Shown: piece after piece, positions 1-5,539 of the stretch
Layout: each line of letters starts with the position of its first letter
Position numbering within the stretch: the stretch's first letter is position 1
Origin: Inquilinus sp.
Lineage (GTDB): Bacteria; Pseudomonadota; Alphaproteobacteria; DSM-16000; Inquilinaceae
DNA: 6,110 bases
Direction of reading: 5' to 3'
Assembly: GCA_013003675.1 (NCBI GenBank)
Contig: JABDIP010000409.1
Location: 1 to 6,110, forward strand
The notes under the pieces: generated by a model
What the model was told of the DNA's origin: nothing
Databases searched by the model: none
Seen by the model: only the letters and a program-made list of their open reading frames with translations
Made by a program: the position numbers and the translations under genes

Positions 1-363
1 GCCCCCAACCTTGCTGATCCTCGTTGGCACCGCACCGTCGCCACCGCAACGTCAGCGCACCGCGGAGACCTGACGCCAGCAGGATTATTATTTCCATTTG
101 GTCGTTTGAAGCGCCTCGGCCACCGCATTCGCCGTCGCCGAGACATCCGCCATGATACCAAGTCTGCGCGACCCAACGACTTTCAGAGTCGAACCGTGAC
201 GCTGCGTACAAATCGCAGACTTTTCGTCGCGCCGGTGATGGATGGTCAAGGTTCTTTTGCTTTATCAATAAGTTAGAGTTGGCCATGTGCGCAATGTGTC
301 CAGGCGCAGGACGCCGCGGGGCGAACAGTCGAGGCTTGGAACGTGAATTCGGTGGCGGCGGCA

Positions 364-381
364 GCTTCGATCGCTCGAAGC
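364..381. repeat. 7-bp stem-loop GCTTCGA-TCGC-TCGAAGC downstream of Ldh2
   Basis: A perfect 7-bp stem (364-370 with 375-381) is closed by a 4-nt loop, about 67 nt past the Ldh2 stop. No T-tract follows on the minus strand, so it is not a canonical intrinsic terminator. It may help define the transcript 3' end (inference). Confidence 0.45.
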
Positions 382-424
382 CGATTGAGTCCAGATTTGC
401 TCCGCGCAAAGGGAGGCGAAGATG

Positions 425-436
425 GGGCCCGGGCCC
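425..436. repeat. 12-bp perfect palindrome GGGCCCGGGCCC downstream of Ldh2
   Basis: All 12 bases form a perfect palindrome 12 nt past the Ldh2 stop. It could be a protein site or part of a transcript 3'-end structure. In this GC-rich context chance is also possible. Confidence 0.4.
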
Positions 437-439
437 GCC

Positions 440-453
440 CTGTAGCCCTACAG
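440..453. repeat. Inverted repeat CTGTAG/CTACAG over the Ldh2 stop codon
   Basis: CTGTAG (440-445) and CTACAG (448-453) are perfect inverted copies two bases apart. The repeat covers the Ldh2 TAG stop (448-450). A physical hairpin would have 5 bp and a 4-nt loop. No T-run follows on either strand. Confidence 0.4.
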
Positions 454-1455
454 CCAGGCGTTCACCTTTTCCAGCGTCGCGGGGTTCACCGCCACGCCCC
501 TGCGTTCGGCGCGCCGCCGCGCCGCCCTGCGGCCGTCGCCGGGAACGCGCACGCCGGGCTGGTCGTGCAACTCCTCGACCAGCGCCGCGAGGCGTCCGGC
601 GAACAGACCGCCCGAGCTCGCATCGGGAGCGAGCGCGAGAAAGAACTGCCCGGTCCTGGGAGGGCCGCCCTTGGTGCCCGAGAAGGGGCTGGCGTTGACG
701 CCCAAAGTGGCGCCGGTCATGGCCGCCGCCATGATCTCGACCATCAGCGCCACGCCGACTCCCTTGTAGCCGCCGGAAGGGGCCATGGAACCCTTGAGCG
801 CGATCTCGGGATCGGTGGTCGGGTGACCCTCAGGGTCCAGGGCCCATTCTGACGGGATCGGCAGGCCCTCGCGGGCGTGCTTCATGATTTCGCTCTTGGC
901 GATCACGCTGGCGCTTTGGTCGATCAGCACCGCTACGCCGCCCGCGCCGTCGGGCGCCGCCAGCGAGAACGGGTTGGTGCCGAGGACGGGCCGCCGCCCA
1001 CCGACCGGCGCGATCGAAGCCGGAGCGTTCGTGAAGCCGATCGCCAGCAAGCCCTCCATCGCCAGCCGTCTGGTGTGATAGCCGAGCACGCCGCAATTGT
1101 AGGAATTTCGCACCGCCAGCGCCGCCATGCCCAGCTCGCGGGCGGTCGGGATCAGCACCTCGAAGCCGAGCTCGATCGCCGGGTGCGCGAATCCGGTGGC
1201 CGCGTCGACCGAGACGACCGACGGCGCGGGGCGCGACAGGACCGGTTGCGCCCGGCCGTCGACCTTGCCGCAACGGACGTGCTCGCAGTAGGTCGGGATG
1301 TAGGCGAGGCCGTGGCTGACGATGCCCTCGGCTTCGGTCGCCGCCGTTGCGCGGGCCAGCGGCCGGGCGTTGGCATCGGAGGTTCCCGCCGCGACCAGCG
1401 TGCGATAGGCGAGATCCTCGATCTCGTCGAGGGTCATGATCGGCGCTTCGGTCAT
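448..1455 (-). CDS. Ldh2 family (malate/L-lactate dehydrogenase-like) NAD(P)-dependent oxidoreductase
   Basis: A 335-residue cytosolic oxidoreductase of the Ldh2 superfamily, which also includes malate, ureidoglycolate and delta-1-piperideine-2-carboxylate/pyrroline-2-carboxylate enzymes. Family signs in order: helical DEIEDLAYRTLVAAGTSDAN (10-29), SHGL (47-50), RCGKVDG (61-67), the active-site loop NSYNCGVLGYHTRRLA (117-132), TNAPASIAP (142-150), the nucleotide-loop GTNPFSLAAPDG (159-170), PSGGYKGVGVALMVEI (226-241) and a C-terminal GVRVPGDGRR (301-310). Length is normal and no frame is broken. Compared with AllD-type enzymes as I recall them, the Arg four residues after the SHG His is Tyr52, and the usual active-site His of NSxHFG is Asn120, so it belongs to a divergent subgroup. 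ATG 1455 has AGGGA 6 nt upstream; ATG 1437 (residue 7) is a weaker alternative. It is the last gene of the run. Substrate unknown. Confidence 0.92.
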   Translation of the reverse strand: MTEAPIMTLDEIEDLAYRTLVAAGTSDANARPLARATAATEAEGIVSHGLAYIPTYCEHVRCGKVDGRAQPVLSRPAPSVVSVDAATGFAHPAIELGFEVLIPTARELGMAALAVRNSYNCGVLGYHTRRLAMEGLLAIGFTNAPASIAPVGGRRPVLGTNPFSLAAPDGAGGVAVLIDQSASVIAKSEIMKHAREGLPIPSEWALDPEGHPTTDPEIALKGSMAPSGGYKGVGVALMVEIMAAAMTGATLGVNASPFSGTKGGPPRTGQFFLALAPDASSGGLFAGRLAALVEELHDQPGVRVPGDGRRAARRRAERRGVAVNPATLEKVNAWL

Positions 1456-1471
1456 TGGAAGTCCCTGCGCG

Positions 1472-2122
1472 TCAGTCGTTGTCGGTCAGCCCGGCCCCGG
1501 CCCCGGCAAGGCGCGAGGCCTCGGTCGCCGGAGCGAAGGTGCGCTGCGCGAAGGCGTTGAGCCGGCTCCAGGTCTCTGCGTCGACGACCCGGCCCGGCGC
1601 GCCGACTGGCGGCGCAACCACGGCGTTCTCGGCGTGCCGGCACTGCACGCTGTCCGCGCTCCGCGCCGTCAGTGCCGCGGGGTCCCCTTCGATCGAAACG
1701 CCCTCGGGCGTGAAGCTCATCACGGCGCCGGCCCAGGACAATTCGACCGCCGCGCCCGTCAACCTGGCGGCGCCCGCCGCATAGGGCGCGAGCAGCAAGG
1801 GCTGCGCCGTGGGCCCGAACTCGATCTCCCGCCCCGCGGCGATCTCGGCGGCTCGATCGCAGAGCGCCGCCCCCGCGACCAAGGGGCAGAGCCGGCCCGA
1901 AGGCGCATGCCAGACGCCCTCCGCCGAAACCGGGGCGAGTTCGTCATAGCTCTTGCCGTCGTTGCGGGTGAGGATCTCGGCCAGTTCCTCCGGTCCGGGG
2001 AGACCGCGCGCGGTCAGCCAGCGGGCGGCCTTGCCGGCCTCTTCGGCGAGGCCCCAGGGCAGGCCGGCGCCGCGCGCCGCGCGCTTGCCCATGGCCTCAA
2101 TCTCGTTCAACGAAAAGGTCAT
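1472..2122 (-). CDS. DUF3726 domain-containing protein
   Basis: A 216-residue protein that I recognise as DUF3726, a family of unknown function. Landmarks are the N-terminal SLNEIEAMGKRAARGAGLPW (4-23) running into GLAEEAGKAARWL, the central CPLVAGAALCDRA (79-91), and a C-terminal tail with LNAFAQRTFAPATEASRLAG (188-207) followed by AGAGLTDND at the very end. No transmembrane segment or signal peptide is apparent, so it is probably cytosolic. Hydrophobic strands in 120-160 suggest a mixed fold. The start is fixed by GGAGG 7 nt upstream and by ATGA overlap with the 567-residue gene. The Ldh2 gene follows after 16 nt. The overlap on one side and near-contact on the other suggest a partner or accessory of one or both neighbours (inference). 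Family assignment is from memory of the N- and C-terminal motifs and not from a search. Confidence 0.85.
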   Translation of the reverse strand: MTFSLNEIEAMGKRAARGAGLPWGLAEEAGKAARWLTARGLPGPEELAEILTRNDGKSYDELAPVSAEGVWHAPSGRLCPLVAGAALCDRAAEIAAGREIEFGPTAQPLLLAPYAAGAARLTGAAVELSWAGAVMSFTPEGVSIEGDPAALTARSADSVQCRHAENAVVAPPVGAPGRVVDAETWSRLNAFAQRTFAPATEASRLAGAGAGLTDND

Positions 2123-3822
2123 TCCATTGCCTCCGGGAGGGAAGGATAAGACCAGTCGTCGGCGTCGCCCTCGGACAGTTCGTGCGGGAAGGGCGCGTTC
2201 TGGAACATGTTGATGCGCACCCAGCGGTCCGAACGCGGGTCGAAATGGGTCGCGCCGAAGAACGCCAACTTGCAGCGCAGCAGGTCGATCGGCAGCAGCG
2301 CGGCCGAAATCGTATTGTCCCGGATCTCGGCGTAGGGGAAGCGCGTTGCGATCTGCGCGCGCCGAACGATGTGACGGTGCTCGGGATGGCGCAGCAGGAA
2401 AGCGGCGACAGTCCGGTCGCCGTCCCAGGCCTCGATTTCGCGGCGCAGGGTCGCCGCATCGCGGCCCGGCGCCAACGGCTGCTCATAGGGTTCGATCGGC
2501 TCCTCGAAGCGTTCGCCGAGGCGCGGCTCCAGCTTCTCCTCCGACACATACCAGACGCGCGCCAGGCTGTCGGGTGAGGTCCAGTCGATCTTCAGCGCCC
2601 AGCCGTAGATCTCGTCGAGGATCCCGCTTAGTCGGTCGAGCGACATCGCGCCGTCGATACGGAACGCCATGTCCTCGTCGGCGCCCATGCGATCGGCGAG
2701 GTCGTCGACGAGCTCGTCGTAGGGCTCCAGCATCAGCGAGACCAATTGCTCCTGTCCCTCGATCGAGAGGTTCGCCTCGGCCCAGCCATAGAGCCGGTCC
2801 CACGGAGCCTCCCCATCAAGCGCGCCGTTGGCGATGTGCACCTGCAGGCGTGCCAGGTCGGCTCTGAGCATGATGAGCTTCTGAATCTGGAGCGAGTGCT
2901 CCGAGCGCCACTCCTCGGCACTGATGCGGGCGCGGGCCAGCATTGCGCCGAAGGTGAGGGCCTTCTCAGCTGCGGCGCGGGGCAGGGACCGGACGCGGGC
3001 AAGTGCTTCTTCGCGCGCCGCGATCCAGTTGTTGAGCAGCACCGGGTGGTTGACTATGAAAGGCGCAAGGCCGAGCCCGGTCGAGTTGCCGACGCTGAAG
3101 CGGCGGCGCAGGGCCTGGTCGACGCGGACCGCGGTTTCCGGCGCACGCGCGCGTGCCAAGTGCTCGACCAGATCGATAGTGAAGGCCCGGGTCAGGAAGA
3201 CGGAGAGCATCTCTGCCTGAAACGGGGCGGCAAATTCCGGCCGGTCCGCGATTGCCTCACGGTCGGCGGCACCGAACTTGCCCGAGCCGTAGACGGCCGT
3301 GGTCCGCATCAGATAGCCGACCGCCTCGATCTGATCACGATCGGGTTGACGGCCCGCAGCGAGGCTGTCGACGACATGCTCGAACAGACGGACCGACCGG
3401 TTGGCGCGCGAGATGCTGATTTCGCGGTTGCTGATTCGCCCGGCCTCCTGTTTCGGCACGTTCCAGTGGAGGCGTTCGATGTCGGCAGGCGTGGGTGCGC
3501 CGTCGAATAGCGTGAAGGTCGAGTCCCAGGCGTGGGCGATGACCCGGTCGGAGCGGTGCTCGGGCGGCAGGTCATGGCCGAAGCAGACCAAGCTGTAGGT
3601 CCGCTCCGGTCCGCAAGCGGAATAGACCGCGATGCCGACGCCCTTTTCGTCGATCTCGAAGACCGGGCGTTCGAAGGTCCAGCTATCGCGCTTCATCCGC
3701 CGCAGGAGCGTGCGCATGAACGACAGGCGGCATTGGTGAAACGAACCCAGACGCGCAAGCCGCATCACTACGGCCGGATCGCGCAGCGGCACGGTGAGGT
3801 GGTCCTTGGCGCATTCATTCAT
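2119..3822 (-). CDS. Uncharacterised conserved-looking protein, 567 residues, family not recognised
   Basis: I cannot assign a domain. With ATG 3822 it is 567 residues (568 from GTG 3825; residue numbers below use the longer form). It has no signal peptide and no membrane segment; it looks cytosolic, mixed alpha/beta in the first ~110 residues and mostly helical from about 140 to 440. Distinctive stretches are a basic N-terminal region (QCRLSFMRTLLRRMKRDSW, 31-49), HAWDSTFTLFDGAPTPADIE (98-117), GNSTGLGLAPFIVNHP (246-261) followed by LLNNWIAARE, and an aromatic C-terminal part (ATRFPYAEIRDNTISAALLP, 493-512; WVRINMFQNAPFPHEL, 535-550). The Gly-rich 246-261 stretch is the best candidate for a conserved ligand or active site (inference). 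Codon use matches its neighbours. Its TGA overlaps the DUF3726 start as ATGA, so the two are probably translationally coupled and may work together. Confidence 0.85.
   Translation of the reverse strand: MNECAKDHLTVPLRDPAVVMRLARLGSFHQCRLSFMRTLLRRMKRDSWTFERPVFEIDEKGVGIAVYSACGPERTYSLVCFGHDLPPEHRSDRVIAHAWDSTFTLFDGAPTPADIERLHWNVPKQEAGRISNREISISRANRSVRLFEHVVDSLAAGRQPDRDQIEAVGYLMRTTAVYGSGKFGAADREAIADRPEFAAPFQAEMLSVFLTRAFTIDLVEHLARARAPETAVRVDQALRRRFSVGNSTGLGLAPFIVNHPVLLNNWIAAREEALARVRSLPRAAAEKALTFGAMLARARISAEEWRSEHSLQIQKLIMLRADLARLQVHIANGALDGEAPWDRLYGWAEANLSIEGQEQLVSLMLEPYDELVDDLADRMGADEDMAFRIDGAMSLDRLSGILDEIYGWALKIDWTSPDSLARVWYVSEEKLEPRLGERFEEPIEPYEQPLAPGRDAATLRREIEAWDGDRTVAAFLLRHPEHRHIVRRAQIATRFPYAEIRDNTISAALLPIDLLRCKLAFFGATHFDPRSDRWVRINMFQNAPFPHELSEGDADDWSYPSLPEAME
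2130..2134 (-). promoter_or_regulatory. Ribosome binding site of the DUF3726 gene
   Basis: A full GGAGG sits 7 nt before ATG 2122, inside the last codons of the upstream gene. It supports that start despite the ATGA overlap. Confidence 0.7.
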
Positions 3823-3829
3823 CACTCAG

Positions 3830-3834
3830 CTCCC
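3830..3834 (-). promoter_or_regulatory. Ribosome binding site deciding the start of the 567-residue gene
   Basis: GGGAG lies 7 nt before ATG 3822-3820 but only 4 nt before the in-frame GTG 3825-3823. The same 7-nt spacing is seen for the next gene's GGAGG, so ATG 3822 is the better start. The motif partly overlaps a 10-bp perfect palindrome CCCGGCCGGG (3832-3841), which could mask it in RNA. Confidence 0.6.
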
Positions 3835-3884
3835 GGCCGGGCGATATCCAGTTGCACATCGGGCAGCCAAATCGCGGCTCGGCG

Positions 3885-3927
3885 ATGGCCGGGGAAGCCG
3901 TTCACCGGAACCACTTCCCCGTCCCAT
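3885..3927 (-). promoter_or_regulatory. Strong intercistronic RNA hairpin between BCCT gene and next gene
   Basis: On the transcribed strand the arms are CGGGGAAG (3921-3914) and CTTCCCCG (3897-3890), a perfect 8-bp stem. Inside it, after a 2x2 internal loop (TG opposite GG), is a second perfect stem GTTC/GAAC (3911-3908 with 3903-3900) closed by the tetraloop CGGT (3907-3904). Outside, after one mismatch, GG/CC adds two more pairs. It starts 20 nt past the transporter stop. No T-run follows, so it is not a standard intrinsic terminator. A role in mRNA processing, 3'-end stability or partial attenuation is inference. Confidence 0.6.
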
Positions 3928-3940
3928 CCATGTCCGCCCG

Positions 3941-5506
3941 CTAGGAGGCCGTCGCCCGCTCCCTGCCGAGGGCAAGCGTGATGCGGAGCGCGTCCCAGAT
4001 CGACGGCAACAGTATCAGCGATACCGGAACCGCCGTCACCACGATGAAGGACTGCAGCTTCGACACCCCGCCCGAGCCGACGGAGATCAGGATCAACGCC
4101 ATCGCCCCCATCGCCACGCCCCAGAACACCCGCACCGGGGTCGAGGGATTGTCGTTGCTCGACATGGCAACGGAGATGACATAGGTCATCGAATCGCCGG
4201 TGGTGGCCACGAACACCGTGGTCAGCACCAGGAACAGGAACGAGATCAGGAAGCCGATCGGCAGCGACTGGGTAATGGCGAGCAACGCCGCCGGCAGGTT
4301 GAAGCCTTCGAAAGCGGCGGAGATCGTGCCCGGATTGTCGAGTTCGAAGGCCAGGCCCGAGCCGCCGACGATGGTGAACCAGAAATTGGTCACCAGCGGC
4401 GCGACGAGCGACAGCATGATCACGATCGAGCGGATCGACCGGCCGCGGGACACCCGGGCGATGAACATCGCCATCAGCGGCCCGTAGCCCAGGAACCAGC
4501 CCCAGAAGAACACGGTCCACCAGCCGAGCCAGCCGGCATCGCCGAACAGCCCCGACTCTCCGCGATACAGCGCCATCTGGAAGAAATTGCCGAGATAGGT
4601 GCCGAGCCCGGCAAAGAACCCCTTGAAGATGAACAGGGTCGGACCGGCCACCAGCATGAAGGCGAGCAGGACAAAGGCCAGGACGATATTGACCCGGCTC
4701 AAAATTTGGATGCCCTTGTTGATGCCGGTGATCGCCGAGATCGTGTAGAGGGCGACCAGCCCGGCGATGACGACGGCCTGGGTGGCAAAGCCGTCGGGGA
4801 TGCCGAACAGGGCACTGAGGCCATAACTGACCTGGAGGCCGAGGAAACCGACCGGTCCGACCGTACCGGCCACCACGGCGATGATGCAGGCGGCATCGGC
4901 GATCGAGCCGATCGGCCCGTTGATCGCCCGGTCGCCGAAGACCGGATAGAGCAGGGTGCGCGGTGCCAGCGGCAGGCCCTTGTCGTAGTGGTAGTGCATC
5001 AGCATGACCGTGGTCAGGCTGCCGAGGATCGCCCAGGCGAGGAAACCCCAATGCATGAAGGATTGCGCCAGGGCCGGATAGGTCGCTTCGGCGGTGCTGC
5101 CTTCGACGCCGAAATAGGGTGGCGGCGACACGAAATGCGCCATGGGCTCGCCGGCTGCCCAGAATACGCCGCCCCCGGCCAACAGGGTGCACATGATCAT
5201 CGAGCCCCACTGGAAGACCGTGAATTCAGGCTTCGCGAGTCCGCCGAGGATGGCCTTGCCGCCGGGCAGCACCGCGATCAGCAGGCCGATCAGGAACGTC
5301 GCCAGCAACAGCAACTGCCAGTAGAGGCCGAAGAACCTCGCCGACCAGGCGAAGCTCGTGTCGACGATCGCTTGCAGCGTTTCGAGGCCGACCAGCGCGA
5401 GCAGGCAGAAAAGCGCGATGAACCCGCCGGTGATCGCGAAAATCGGGATATTGACGCCTTCAAATCCACTGGCGCGGAGTCCCGGACCCGCTGGTAAATC
5501 CGTCAT
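3941..5506 (-). CDS. BCCT-family (betaine/carnitine/choline-type) transporter
   Basis: Inner-membrane secondary transporter of 521 residues, a normal BCCT length, with about 12 hydrophobic segments (roughly 19-41, 58-80, 98-118, 144-170, 203-225, 240-260, 273-298, 325-350, 360-382, 404-435, 460-478, 484-502). Family landmarks are GEPMAHF (119-125), MHWGFLAW (151-158), TGINKGIQILSRVNI (260-274), GPLMAMFIARVSRGRSI (342-358) and TTGDS (435-439). Aligned by eye to BetP, the TM4 box tryptophans are kept (W153, W158), BetP Y197 becomes L161, and the TM8 run is W-G-W-F-L-G-Y, so BetP W374 is F338 and W377 is Y341. T435-T436 sit where BetP has the sodium-binding T467/S468, which suggests sodium coupling (inference). 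ATG at 5506 is preceded by AGGGAG with 9 nt spacing. The stop is TAG. Substrate is likely a trimethylammonium-type or related zwitterion, but the changed box makes a named substrate unsafe. Confidence 0.93.
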   Translation of the reverse strand: MTDLPAGPGLRASGFEGVNIPIFAITGGFIALFCLLALVGLETLQAIVDTSFAWSARFFGLYWQLLLLATFLIGLLIAVLPGGKAILGGLAKPEFTVFQWGSMIMCTLLAGGGVFWAAGEPMAHFVSPPPYFGVEGSTAEATYPALAQSFMHWGFLAWAILGSLTTVMLMHYHYDKGLPLAPRTLLYPVFGDRAINGPIGSIADAACIIAVVAGTVGPVGFLGLQVSYGLSALFGIPDGFATQAVVIAGLVALYTISAITGINKGIQILSRVNIVLAFVLLAFMLVAGPTLFIFKGFFAGLGTYLGNFFQMALYRGESGLFGDAGWLGWWTVFFWGWFLGYGPLMAMFIARVSRGRSIRSIVIMLSLVAPLVTNFWFTIVGGSGLAFELDNPGTISAAFEGFNLPAALLAITQSLPIGFLISFLFLVLTTVFVATTGDSMTYVISVAMSSNDNPSTPVRVFWGVAMGAMALILISVGSGGVSKLQSFIVVTAVPVSLILLPSIWDALRITLALGRERATAS

Positions 5507-5539
5507 GGTGATCTACTCCCTGTTCGACAGGCGTCCACG

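Larger units (their letters stand above)
1..447. other. Non-coding region downstream of the operon
   Basis: I find no convincing gene here. The composition drops sharply at 241-300 (25 G/C in 60 bases, only 13 in 241-280) against the GC-rich genes next to it, which is typical of a regulatory or intergenic patch. Two weak open frames lie on the left: a plus-strand frame open from base 1 to a TAG at 274-276, and its exact antisense on the minus strand, TTG 249 to TAA 88. Neither has a ribosome site or a recognisable motif. The right part holds the three inverted repeats listed separately. Confidence 0.6.

Noticed and set aside
1..276. Plus-strand frame open from the left edge to TAG 274-276
   Set aside because: 91 codons without a motif, Arg/His-rich, with codon-position GC unlike a gene. 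It is in exact antisense register with the weak minus-strand frame. It could be the end of a gene lying to the left, but nothing supports that.
364..453. Intrinsic terminator after Ldh2
   Set aside because: Hairpins are present but no T-run follows on the minus strand, so I list them only as inverted repeats.
2746..3510. 254-codon plus-strand frame opposite the 567-residue gene
   Set aside because: Antisense shadow with no ribosome site or recognisable motif. The minus-strand frame is longer, coupled to its neighbour and consistent with operon direction.
3826..3927. 33-codon minus-strand frame beginning MGRGSGSGERLPRPSP
   Set aside because: Low-complexity Arg/Ser/Pro/Gly peptide in the spacer, stopped just before GTG 3825; chance frame in GC-rich DNA.
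3902..3931. MDGTGKWFR, reminiscent of the start of a cold-shock protein
   Set aside because: Only 9 codons, and no further cold-shock motif (such as KGFGFI) follows in any frame.
3822..5210. 462-codon minus-strand frame overlapping the BCCT gene
   Set aside because: It is a frame-shifted shadow of the transporter, rich in Arg, Gly and His. Only its last 27 codons lie outside the BCCT gene, and these are treated as a separate low-confidence finding.
3794..5497. 567-codon open frame on the plus strand opposite the BCCT gene
   Set aside because: Its translation is low-complexity, rich in His, Arg, Gln, Asp and Gly, with no family motif. It is the antisense shadow of a GC-rich membrane-protein gene that has clear BCCT motifs.
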